Shown here one piece after another: positions 46,072 through 58,100 of a stretch of 64,000 bases of DNA. The DNA lies in assembly GCF_000512585.2 (NCBI RefSeq), contig NC_089246.1, forward strand, positions 682,001 through 746,000. Direction: 5' to 3'. The notes under the pieces are model-generated. The model was not told where the DNA came from, did not search any database, and worked only from the letters and a program-made list of their open reading frames with translations. The DNA is from Kwoniella bestiolae CBS 10118. Its lineage: Eukaryota > Basidiomycota > Tremellomycetes > Tremellales > Cryptococcaceae. The position numbers and the translations under genes were made by a program. Numbering within the stretch: position 1 is the stretch's first letter; every line of letters starts with the position of its first letter.

Positions 46072-46719
46072 TCATGCAAATGGTAAATCGGCAAAAACGG
46101 TATCCTGCCGACGTATTCCCAGCAAAACAATATCAGCCTTGACCACATGCACGTATACAGTCTGGGTGAGCCGGTTCGTATGAAGCTCACCGAGTCTATC
46201 TTGGGAAAATCAGGGTCCTGTCCGCCCTCCTGGTCACACCAGAGATGAGCTTGCTTGTGGCTGAGCTTGGAATCAAAGTACTCGTCATCCCCTTCGAGCG
46301 TGTAATCGTGTACGATACTAGACGTCTCCAAGGCTTGTAGGGTACACTGGAGGTATAATCATCACAAACACGGGATATTAGCGCAAGGCAAGCAGAAAGA
46401 AGGTACTGTAAGCAGTACCCACTCTAAATGTTTTAAACGGATTCTTAGACGAATCGATCCAATGCTCATAAACGTAAAATTTGAAATATCTCTTGTCCCT
46501 CTCGGTGCCGATATCTTTCGCGTCCCAGTTGAACGGGACTTTCCGATGTGTCCTATCGATCAACATACCAGGTTCATCTACCCAGTCCTTGTCGCATGGT
46601 AGGTATCCTGCGTCGTCCTTGAACTCAATTTCGAACTCCAGCCTGTCTTCCCGTTTGACCACCGCTGCTGAGGTGAGGCCTATGACTGCGAGAAGGGAGA
46701 GGGCTTGTCTGAGAAGCAT
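46072..46719 (-). CDS. Small secreted protein C of the local family (3 exons, 161 aa)
   Basis: Exons (transcript order): 46423-46719, 46191-46346, 46072-46104; both introns are phase 0. Signal peptide MLLRQALSLLAVIGLTSA is followed by AVVKRED, with KR as a probable Kex2 cleavage site. Blocks shared with A and B: F-K-D-D-A-G-Y, V-P-F-N-W-D, YFKFYVYE, exon 2 opening CTLQALE, and HLWC. Two further cysteines and several acidic residues are present; the mature protein is about 140 residues and acidic. The third exon could also be read through (the intron has no stop in frame for a while), but the model ending DTVFADLPFA keeps the acidic exon-3 start seen in A and B. No known domain; function unknown. 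Confidence 0.7.
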
Positions 46720-47027
46720 TTCTAATGTATGATAGGTAATATCCAGTCTGATTCGATAAGATGCGAAAGATATATTCGAATTATTCGTTCAGTCTTAAAT
46801 TATGTCTGTACTGTGATGGACAAGGCACTGATCTGTTCTCAAACCTATTACTGTAGAAGCCATTTATACGTTATCCTTATCCACGAGGCAACCCAAACCA
46901 CACAGTCTTGGCAATCCAATCACCTTTCAGGTCGATCCGATACCTCACAAAAGTCACCTCTCACCAATGTGGTGAGGACAGATCTATCATAAAGGATATG
47001 ACCTCTCCTTTGGTGGCAAAGCTTATT
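46720..47027. other. Upstream region of secreted protein C
   Basis: About 310 bases, AT-rich, without a recognisable gene or motif. Confidence 0.4.
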
Positions 47028-47320
47028 TTAACCAGAACGTTCAAGGTTTTGGTGTGATACTGTCAATATAGTCAAAGGTTTGTCGCCTGCTTTCAGGAAT
47101 ACTGTAAACGCGTTTTCTGCTTCATCATGTTGTTTCAACGGTTCGGTCAATCTCCTTTTCGTCACGATATGACCGATGGTCACGATTCCCAACGTTTCCT
47201 GTCCGCTAAGATTGTACCAGTAGTAAGTCAACTTATTTACGAGCCTGCCTCTTCAGCCACTTTATGATCTTTCTCAACTACCTCAACCAAATGAAAAGTC
47301 GGTAGCTTAGTAACATGCAT
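47028..47320 (-). CDS. Possible 85-residue protein of unknown function (2 exons)
   Basis: Exons (transcript order): 47241-47320 and 47028-47205, joined across a 35-nt GT...AG intron with a TTGACTTAC branch-like context. The translation starts MHVTKLPTFHLVEVVEKDH and continues GQETLGIVTIGHIVTKRR, ending LERSG and a stop. Both exons are open in the joined frame, but the intron is unusually short and I recognise no family. It has no signal peptide, unlike its neighbours B and C. It could equally be a remnant or chance frame. Confidence 0.3.
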
Positions 47321-47646
47321 GCTGCAACTACACCATCTGTGAAGATTTCACCCCAGCTTGATACCACCACTCTCTTTGACTGACTATCGATAGGACAGTT
47401 CAAATGTGGTTTACGCCGTAGCGACATGATCGATATCATTCGTGCGTATGAATATATATTCCACCCGCAGCCAAAAAGCTCTTGATGCATAGCCCATACA
47501 GTATATCATTATACATTATCCCAGATGACATACTCATTATATACTCTTCTATTGTACCCATACCAGACCTCGTGCGATACATGCCATCAAAAAAACTAAT
47601 GCCTTCCTTCCGTAGATGCTATACAAATACAAAGTCGAGATCAAGA
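47321..47646. other. 3' region of the ABC transporter gene
   Basis: About 325 AT-rich bases after the ABC transporter stop codon on the minus strand. Nothing recognised. Confidence 0.4.
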
Positions 47647-50600
47647 TTAGAATCGCAAAGCAGCAGCGGCCTATCACAGCAAGTCATCAGCACCAGATCA
47701 AACTCAATAATTGCTAAGGTCCAAACATAGAGGTACTCACCCGAATATCACCCAAGGTCAAACTCGCTTTCCCGCACATTTCCGTGAAAATACCATTCTT
47801 CAAGAAAAGATTCTCGGGTGTGTCAAATTCCTACAAGGTCAAAAAATCAGCACAGATGTTCTCTTCATACAACGGACATGGGTGAGGATGAAGGACAAGA
47901 AGGGGGGGGGGGGGTGTCAGGGGGATGGAGACAATCGGACCCACCTCAACCTGTCCATCAGCCATGACCAATATCCTATCATAACTGAGGATAGTCTTGA
48001 GTCTATGGGCAATACAAAGCAACGTCTTATCCCTGAACTCGTTCCGGATCGTTTCCTGGATCTTCGCATCCGTCTCCACATCCACACTGGCGGTCGCCTC
48101 GTCCAATACCAGGACTTTCGTATTTCTCACCAAAGCTCGCGCGAGGGAAACAAGAGATCGTTCTCCCACTGACAAGTTCCCGCCCTCCTCTTCAATGACC
48201 GTGTCCAGTGTGAATCGTTTATTCGAGGGCGAATTGACATTCTGAGCTTGTTTCTCAGTCTCACCGTCGAGGGAAGTAGATTGTCGGGGCGAGTTGGAGA
48301 TGAGATGAGCTCTTCGGAGGGTATCGTACAGCTCTGCATCGGTCTTAGTGTTGAAAGGATCAATGTTCGATCGTAATGTCCCACTAAACAATAATGGATC
48401 CTGGGGAATGATGGAGATACCAGATCGTAAGTCATTCAAACCAATCTTGGAGACATCCACTCCATCAATCTTGATTGATCCGCCGGAGAGCTCGGACATC
48501 CTGAAAAGAGCAACCATGATTGATGATTTCCCTGCACCAGTTCGTCCGACCACTCCGATCTTCTCTGACGCTCCAACATTCATGGTCAGGCCCTTGAGTA
48601 CGTCGGGTAATTCCTCTCGATATCGCATCTTGACATTGTTGAACTCGATCCTACCTTCCTCAGGCCATGATGATTTGGGTTTGACCTCGTTGATCTGATG
48701 AGGAGCTTCCTGGTCTAGTTCGTTGGCATAATGCATAATCCGCTCAGCACCGACCATATCGTTCTCTACTTCGGCGATCTGTCGAACCAACCATGAGAAG
48801 GATTGTTGAACAGATATGATAGTTGATAAGCCCAATCCCCCAGAGGCGGCCGATACCTTGTGTGAACAGACCACGATGATAGCCACGGAGAAGGATAGGA
48901 GAGAACCTAAGAAGTCCAATCTCAGACCTAACCAACGTTGATTGATGATCGTAAGGTAGTAAGCCCGGTTCTCAACGTCCATTCGATATACGTTATCCTT
49001 GAAGAATCGATCGGATTCGCCATATGATCGAATAGTTGCTACTCCCGAGAGTGATTCGGAGAAATGCGAATATAGAGAAGATCGTAAGATCGAATCGATT
49101 CGCTTGAACTCTCTCGAAGATCTTCGGTAGAAAGCGGCATTGTGGACGTAAAGCAACGAAACTACACCCATGGCGATAAGGAAGTACGGTTCGACGATGG
49201 CCAGTAAGATGGTGGCTCCAACGATGTTCGATAGAGTACCGACTGCCATCCGCATAGCGTCTGAAAGGGTGTTATCGATGGTATCTGTATCCTTCGAGAA
49301 TCGGTTCATGATTCGACCAAGAGGGGTAGTGTCGAAGAAGGACTGCGGGGCGAACATGACTCTTGTGATAGCGTTTTTGTGGATCTTGACCGAGGCGAAA
49401 TAGTTGATGAGAGCGTTAGAGAAACCTTGGAAGAACATGGTGATGGCGGTCAAAATACCTAAACCAGCATAGATACCCATGTAGAACCCATTTCCATAAT
49501 CCCACTTGTATTCTTGCCACCATACTAACCAATAGGACGTGATCACATAAGTAGCTTGGGCAAAAGCGATAGCAACGAGTAAGATCGGTGCCATGAAGAG
49601 ACCATTACCCGCCTTGATGTATGACCAGAAAGTACCTTTCTTCAATGCACCGGTGTTTCGCTCCTCAGCTTGCATAAGAGTATGAGCAGTACCTTTCGCT
49701 ACCATCTTCGATCGATCGTACTTGTGAGCTGGACCGGAGGTATTCATAGCGTCCTCCTCTTGTTCGATGGCTTCCTCGTGTTGTTCTTCATTACCGAATT
49801 CCCTGATCAATCGTGCAAACGCACCATCTCGTGCCTTCAATTCGTTATAGGTACCCATCTCGCCAATACGGCCATCTTCCATCATGATGATGTTGTCCAC
49901 GTATGGCAAGAAGTGCAAAGCGTGGGTCACAAGAATTCGGGTTTTGGCGTTGAGTGCGCCAACGATGGCGTTGAAGAACAGTGCTTTACCTACACCTGCA
50001 TCCAAAGCAGATAACGGATCATCAAGCGCGATGATGTCGGCGTTGAAATAGATAGCTCTGGCGATGTTGACACGTTGCTTTTGACCACCAGAGAGGTTGA
50101 TACCCTTTTCACCGATTTCAGTTCCATCACCGTCTTCGAGGAGCTCAAGATCAGGTTCAAGGCAGGCATCTCGTACAGCAGCCCAGTATCGCTCTTCGTT
50201 CCAGGGTTGACCAAATAAGATATTCTGGAACATCGTGTCAGCTTCTGCACATACGATGGTATAAGTTAAGGCTCGGGCTTACCTCTCTGACCGTGGCATT
50301 CTGGATCCAAGGAGTCTGGGCACACAACGAAGTAGAGCCTGAAAAGGTGACTTTGCCTTCCGTCCTTCTCATCTCACCCATAAGACCCTGCAGGAAACTC
50401 GATTTACCAGAACCGATCGCACCAACGATAGCGGTCAAAGACCCCTTAGGGATACTGATATCGATATCGTGGATTTGGAAAATCTTCGCTTCAGGTACAT
50501 GTTCCTTCTCTTTCTTTTCATCTAGAGGCTGTATACCGAAAGGTGCACCCTGACCGACAGCTTGTTTACTCGCTTCTGCATCGTGAGGTCCACCGGAAGC

Positions 50601-52820
50601 CATCTCAGCTTCGATCTCGTCGACTGCAGTGATATCTTTGTTCTTCTTGTTGTTTGATAACTTGACTTTGGTCTTTTTCTCTTTGGCCTGAGGACCTCCT
50701 TTGCCAGCACCAGGATTTTTACCATATCTATTTTCCAGCTTCTTCATCATTCCATCATCGTCCTCTATGGGTGCTGCATCCCAAGTGAAAGAAGCATGCT
50801 CAATCTTGACAGCTTCTTCTTGTGTCCTGTCGATTCTAAGGGTCTCAGTGGCCAGTTCAGCATCGAACACGACTTCTAGTCTTCCGAGAGCGTTGAGAGC
50901 GTCGGCAACAGCCGATAAAGTCATCGGCCACATCATCAAAGGCATTCTCATGAGTTGGAAAAGCGTGATGACGGTGAAGATGGTGGCGGCTTGGAGATCG
51001 TGGGCGGTAGCACTGTAGGTGATGAATGATATAATAGCTGCCAAGGTCGGTAGGGCCATAGCAAAAGCCATCATTCCTGATCGGAAAGTCAAGAGCGATC
51101 GGATGTACTTCAGCTCCATACCTCGGATAGCATGGACTTTCTCAAGGAAGGGGATCTCCCAAGCCATGTATTTGACGATTCGCATTCCACCTAAGATCTC
51201 TTGAAGAAGCTTTGCACTGTAACGAATCGAGATTAGCCCTTTTACATACTCCCAACTCAGTCTAAAAACTCACCGCTTGTCGGTCCACTGAGCAGCCTTT
51301 TTACGTATGGCAAACAGGTTCTTCATGAAGATAACCTGCAGTGGGGTCATGATGAGAAGGAAGGCAATACCAGGTAGGGCGGAATAACCGATCTGAACCA
51401 AAAGGATAACTATCAAACCGGATTAGCAAGTGATCAATGTCCGAAATGTGAAGACAACTCACTGATGATCACGATCATCTGGATCGGAGCAGTCCAGATT
51501 ATATGTGCGAAACCAGCGGCGAAATCGATTCGACTTGTATCCGTCGAAATGTGATTGACAAGTTTACCATTTGGTATTTCGCCTCTAGATTTCTGGGTGA
51601 ATCGAAGGGCTTGTTGATATATACCTGAGATAAGAGCCGCTCGAGACAAAACACCAACGCCCATTGATCCTATCATTACATCGATTCAATCAGCATTGAT
51701 ACCCTCAGTAGACTTTTGGAAAATTTCACTTCACTTACGGACGAAATAATGATGTATACTCAAACTGGATGTTAAGAGTAACAACAATAACCCTATAGCC
51801 ATACCTACACCATTACCGATCTTGGGTTTTGGTGTACCCAGCGCATCGGCAATTTGCCAATTCGTTGACCATTTGATCAGAGCCCGGATAAGCAGAGGAG
51901 TAACTGCTTGACAAACATCACCGAACAACTTGATGAATCCCGCCGAGATGAAAAACCACCCAAAGACGTCGTTCAAAGCTAATGCAAGAGAAGCATGCTT
52001 CTTGCCGTGTTTTTCTCGATATCCCTTTTCTCGTTTCTGCCGATTGGGCAATAAGGAGAATTTCATCCGTTTTGAAAAAGGTAACGGTGTATTTGGATCT
52101 GCCAATCTTGCATTGTACTCGTTCGCAGCCTTTGTCCTTGCTGCATAAGAGATAAGGAGTTTCTCAGCCAATCCATGAGCCGATCGAGCTTCGTCCATCT
52201 TCCAGAGATCGGTATCCTGCAGTGGCCGGGCGGAACCCAACGCCATCATCGGACTGATCCAGTTGAAGAATAGTGTATCCCAGAAATTCGCTGTCACTTC
52301 GGGTGTCACTTTGGCATCTTCCAATGTGAGAGGTGGTGGCGGAGGGGGGTGTTTCGGCCTGATAAAGGGCAGGGAGTGTCGCCTGACATAGTGGAATAGG
52401 GCAATGATTAGCTTCGATTCGCTCTCAGATCGGGTGGATGTGTTATGAATGGTGAATGGGAGGAAGGAATTGAAGAGTACGCGTAGGACTCCATAGATGT
52501 GCGAGTAGAAGTGGAACTCACCACCTAGGCTGTGTGTAAGGACCACCATCGACATGTTTCAAAATCTCTTTACCCGTCTTCTGCTCCATTACAACCATGA
52601 CTTTTCTCTTCGCACCTTCATCTTCGATCTCCTGTATCCCACGCTCCTCGTATTCTTTCGATGACGATCCATTCTTATCATCGCTACCTTGCGATATCTT
52701 CTTTTTCAGATCTTGCTCATCCTCGCCTCCTACTCTCGTTGACACGCTGTGCGAGGAGGGTACAGGTGCTTCGTCGGAGGGAGCAGAGGGTGATGAGTCG
52801 CGACCGGTTGAGGAGGGCAT
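47647..52820 (-). CDS. YOR1: ABCC-type full transporter, Yor1-like (8 exons, 1537 aa)
   Basis: Plasma-membrane drug/organic-anion exporter of the MRP branch. Exons (transcript order): 52522-52820, 51739-52382, 51463-51669, 51274-51409, 50283-51216, 47945-50224, 47741-47830, 47647-47670. Order: charged Ser-rich N-terminus, TMD1, NBD1, TMD2, NBD2; no extra TMD0. NBD1: Walker A GAIGSGKSS (694-702), signature LSGGQ (784-788), Walker B IIALDDPLS. NBD2: Walker A GRTGAGKSS, signature LSVGE, Walker B VLVLDEAT. The catalytic Glu of NBD1 Walker B is Asp, as usual in ABCC proteins. A Lys-rich insertion of about 110 residues precedes the NBD1 Walker A. Two small 3' exons complete SLTLGDIR and AAAALRF. 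Intron 47831-47944 has a run of 13 G on the plus strand (47902-47914). Substrate unknown. Confidence 0.92.
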
Positions 52821-55164
52821 CGTACTATAGTATGTATGAGGTACGATGGCAATGGAAAGATAATGGATGGAGTAGGTCGCCTTATTGTATCTCTTGCGCG
52901 TCGATCTGTGTCTTGTTGTACAAACTCAATCTTCGCCCGATCCACTCGGGAGGCCGAGGTTCGGAAGATGACTTGGATGATCTTGAGATCGCTTGAACCC
53001 AACTCGACGGTTCCAGACCAACAGGATAATACTTTCTTTGTTGAGAGAAAAGATGTATTGGTCCTATGTATGAGATATTGGTTCTTGGGAGAGAAGAAAT
53101 AAGAGAAGGGTAGGTTGGTGAATAGAAGTGGTGGATCGTATGGGTCGTATATCGATATCGAGAGGCAAAAAAGTGATTTTGAATGTGATTCGGAGAAATC
53201 CGATGACGGGGGGAGAGTAACGGGAAATTGGTGGTACTTGTATGACGATGATCAGTTGTACGAGGAACTGGCCTAATCGAATGACTAAGCGTGTAACAAA
53301 GGGTTACTGTATGGCCGAGGGTGAATAGGATGGGAGATACAAGTAGGTGTAAGCTTGGTCAGCGATATGGATAGGACGGTGTGATCCCTTGGATGAGCAT
53401 GTACTTTGTACGTTATGATCCATCTGTTGTATGTTGTATGCATGTGTTGTGTGTTATTTTTATACTTCTTTGTCCGTCTGTTTGTTCGGGGGCCGAGGTT
53501 CGTGCGTCTGATTCTGGGAATTTTGAACGGGTTACCCCTCCTTTCGAACCTTGGTCCAGATCATAATCACAGTCATGGGAATCGGAAGCTTAACACCGGT
53601 TGACGAAAGCGGGCATCACCGCCCGTACACCTCACCCTGGTCAGATCACTGATAACATCTTTCGTATGCACGCATTTAGCTGTGTGAGACGTGACATATA
53701 CGACTCACCTAGGATATGTTGACTTCATCGTTGAAACCACTATCATGTTGCGATCGACCAATGTCACCGAGGACATGGATCTGGTTGACCCGGCACAATC
53801 TCCCGAATGTCGGAAGTAAAGGATAGACGGGGTGGTTGCCAAGCAAGTTTCACAGAACTCGTCGCAGCAAATGAAGATGTCTGAATATCATAACAAAGAA
53901 GAAGTGGGAATGCACCTCACGGAAAGAACAGGAGGTAAAAGTAGTAAATGGCTGGAGGATCATTCAGCTGCCTCTACATGATTTCGCGATGGTGACGAAT
54001 CCCTCCGTGTTTTGATCATTGGGGTAAGAGGTATGGGAGTTACACTAATTACAAGACAAGAAGCCTCGAGAGCGAGTAACCTGACAACAGCGAGTAAGAC
54101 GTCAAGTATTGCATTAAGCGAGACACGACCTTACTATGGGAGATGAACCGAGCACATGAGATGATAGATGAGTCTAGATGTTAAGATGTGTTTATATCGT
54201 TGGATGAAAGTGTCTGTGCGTTGTTATTTGTTATTTGTTGTTTGGTTGATTATCCCCTTTTTCACCATCAAATCATCTATCACCACCATACAATCTAATA
54301 ACCCAACCCCTGCAACCCCCAACCTTTCCTTCTTCCTTCTTCTTTTCTTTTCTTTTCGTCTTCTCTCTCTTTTCTTTCCATTTACGTCTCTTTACGATTA
54401 TTCCACGATTATTTCACGATTGACAATTCACGATCTAACGACTTGACGATTTTTCAATAACGACGTACTAGATTCAATCAGAAGAGACTAACTTGCTTGT
54501 AACTTGTTGGTACACCACGAGCAGTCAGAACACCGCTATACCGCAAACTAGACACCCAAAAACATCTTTTACTCCTATCATATCACTCGACATATACACT
54601 CTATCCGTCCATACACACACCACACACAATCATCCCCCCCTTCGACACTCATATCCCGTCATCATACCGTCAATCGGATCGTCAAACATCACAAACATAC
54701 CTTGAAACCACTCCGATATCATCTCACTCCCGCTACACAGCACAGCGTAGAACATCGTTCAACGTTGTGATCAATTAGCTCCACACTCTTCCAAACATCT
54801 CTCAATACCCTCCAATACATCCTATCGAATGTTCTCTTAAAGTTGTTTCTTCACCGTCAACTTTATACTTAGAACATTCATCTCAGATATACTTGATCAT
54901 CTCAGCAAAACGATTCAGATGACAGCTTAATCGGTATACCCATCTTTTCACGCTTTTAACGATTGTTACGAATTACGACCTCACGAACGAATCAGTCACG
55001 TACCCTTCCAGCCGCAAAACATCGCCTCCCCCCTCAACATACCCACAAACAACTCTTGTCACCGTGCGTGAAACCGACAGTCATACCTGACTATAGGTTT
55101 CACCATTACACCAATCAAATTGATCCAGTAACGACAACGACTATATAAGATATAACGACCCACC
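52821..55164. other. Divergent promoter/leader region ABC transporter to HxRxxS protein
   Basis: About 2.3 kb without a convincing gene. From about 54270 to 55164 the plus strand is strongly C/T- and A/C-rich, as expected for a long 5' leader of the gene starting at 55165; several short upstream frames occur there (for example from 54168 and 54493). A leader intron is possible but I could not fix it. Confidence 0.45.
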
Positions 55165-58100
55165 ATGACTCATTCTTCTTCCCTCTTCTCATCGAACCTT
55201 CATATTCGTCACTCCCATCATCTCCAACCTGATAATACCACCTTCGCATCTTCTCAACCACCAACAAGTTTCGGGAGAAGTAATGGTTTCTTAAAGAAGA
55301 TCCCTTCAGTCTTATTCAACAAGGAGAAAACACCCATCAAATCGAGATCTAGTAAAAACAAGCTCAACTTTTACGTTGATCCCTCTTCTCCCAAACCCAT
55401 GAAATCCACATTTTCAAGTACCATTCAACCACCCACATCGACCATCAACACCATCCCAACAATCGCAGGTGAGAATGATAAGAAGACCAAGAAATCGAGA
55501 AAAGCACTAGTGGATCTATTCGGTTGGGGTAATCACCATCACCATAACAACGTTCAACCTGTTTCACCCGTTCCCGAGAAATCAGTTTACGCTCCTGCTG
55601 TGCCACCCAAAGACAACCCTGCTATGTTGAAGAAACTCAACAGACCTCCTTCCACCAAATCGACGAACTCGCACCTGGGATCATTACGACCACCTGTCCT
55701 TCCTGCGGTGGTATCTCGACCTTCTATCGGTGATGATCCTTTCGTGCGAAGTGGACAAGGCGCAGAGGTTGTGGAACACGTGTACAGACATGGTGCTCAA
55801 ACCCCTTCAGCGAAAAGTATCGCTCTTGATCGAAGAGCGAGTGTGTCTTCGAGTAAAGCTATGTCTTACAAGACGGTGTGTAGCGATGTACACAGTACTA
55901 AAGAAGTCACAGAAAGGTGAGCTGAGCTGACAGCATCATGTTGCCGAGTGATTCAGCTGACCATTCGCATAGGACTCAACCAAATGTACCAAAGAATACG
56001 ATTGAACAACGACGAGTATCTGCTCCGTTGACCCAAGCTCCCCTCGTCGACCTTCCTCCCAGATCAGCTTCTCTCGGTAAACTATTCGGAACTACTATGG
56101 CTGCACCCCTACCTCAACTTCCCGAATCACCCATCGAAGCTGAAGAGTTACCAGTCAAAACACTCAAGAAAGAGAGAACCAAGTCTCGAGTCTGGGGCCT
56201 GCTTGGGAGGAACAAGTCCAAGAAGGAGAAGGTCAAAGTCGAATCAAACGGTAACGTACCTACTTTACCTGCAAAAGAACCTTGGGCTCAGTCTATGGGT
56301 AGGTCAATCATGATATTGCCAGGATCGACTGCTTACTCTCACTGATAGTGCCACCGCCCACCGGATCGTCACTGTCCGCTCACATCGACGAAAAGTACGC
56401 CGCAGCTGCCATCAAATCTAATGTCGGCTCAATGCGATCTACCAAGCAACGTAGACCTCCGGTTCTCCATATCTCGGCGCCATCAACAGACGCCGGTGTA
56501 CCAGTAGCCCCTGCGACAGCTTCCACCATGTCTTTTCCTCACTCGGCTAATCGATCGACCTTCGAGGATCACGATGCTTCTCCTAACAGTACTCCTTCCA
56601 AATATCCTGTCAGCTCTGGCAGAGGAGGTGTATGGGAAAGTGTTGTGGGAACGAGTGCTACTCGAACTTCCGACGAAGATCCTTCTCTTGCGATCGAAGC
56701 TCTCATGGGTCCAGCTCGACTTCCCAAGAGGAAAAGTCTTACCGGTCTGTTCGGTGTCACGGTCAAGAGGAGCCTCGAAAGGATCAAGCCTTCATCTCCG
56801 CCCAGGTCTCATGCCTCTCTCTTCCACCATCGAGTCGATGCTTCTCCCCCTCGCATCGCTGCGGAACCCACCCTCCGATCACTCGCTGAAGAAATCGAAG
56901 AAGCTTCTGAGCCTTTCAAAAACGCTATCGTGCCTTCAGACAAGTTTGTTAGTCGGTTCTCCGATGAAATCAAGCCGGCCGAAAAGAAGGAGGAGATCCT
57001 TCGTCGAGATCGTAAGTCATCATATTAGATGGACAACGCTGACCTTGTGTAGCGAGTCTTAGGAGAGTTGCGTCTGCCACGGACAAGCTTTTCACTCTGG
57101 TGTCGTGTCTCGACTTCTCCCCTGCATCGAGCAACAGTCCCACTCTTCACCATATGGGATCTCTCAACTCCCTTCGAAAAGGCCTCAACGGCAGTCCTAC
57201 TCCTGTTCGAAGAGTGAGGTCTGCTATGCTTACCACCAAAGCTAGTGGCAGTTCTCTCAAACCTCCCTCCGTCAACGTTAGTCCACTCAAATTCGCTCTT
57301 CACCGTGCTCAAGCTGCAGCCAACCACAAGATCATACCTAATCCTGTCTCACCTCCAAGAGAAAGCTTGGTGCGCAAGGGGATGCGAAATATCTTCTCGC
57401 CTCCTTCACCTTCACCAGTCCCTCCTAGACATGGTAAACCTTCAAAATCTGTTGAGGATGTCACTGCTGCCAAGGTCACGGATGAACTGGTTGGTATGGG
57501 TCAAACCATGGGTCCTAACATCGTTGAAGATCGAACACAATCCATCAAAGGAAGTATCGCATCAGATGTGCCCGCCGATCTCAAAGCTTTCTTCAACTAT
57601 ACTGCAATCCACGAAGCTGCTTCTTCACCTGGCGAAACTACCGTACTCGGTTTACCTGCGCCTCCGCCTAAAGACCGTATTCCTGTACGTCGACCTGGTC
57701 CTGCTCCACCTGCTTTGTCGCTACCTCCTGTACCGGACATGCCTCTTGCTCATGATGATTTCTTACCACATCATATTGAGACTGGCTTGGACGTCACCGA
57801 CGAACATGATTTCCGAGATTCCATCCTCGAAGACATGCATTCTGTTGGTAACAACGATCATCGAAACACGTTCGACTTCACCAGCGAGTATGCTGCCCTC
57901 GATCAAGGTACTCCACGAGCTTCATTTGTTGAAGCTCTGAAGAAGGTCAATAGCGTACAAATGTTCTTACCTGCTGCTCCGCCACTTCCTACTCTGCCAA
58001 CGGACGACTCCCTTGCCAAATCCGTCGCTGAAGCGATCCCATCGTTCCATATCTCCAAACCGTCTGACAGTACTTCCGTTCATGAAGGTTCCGAAGATGG

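Noticed and set aside
54168..54705. Plus-strand frames of 92 and 70 codons upstream of the giant protein
   Set aside because: They lie in a C/T-rich leader-like region with no domain; better read as upstream frames in a 5' leader.
57245..57940. 231-codon plus-strand frame inside the giant protein gene
   Set aside because: It is a shadow in another frame of exon 57053-59881, whose frame runs unbroken for over 900 codons.
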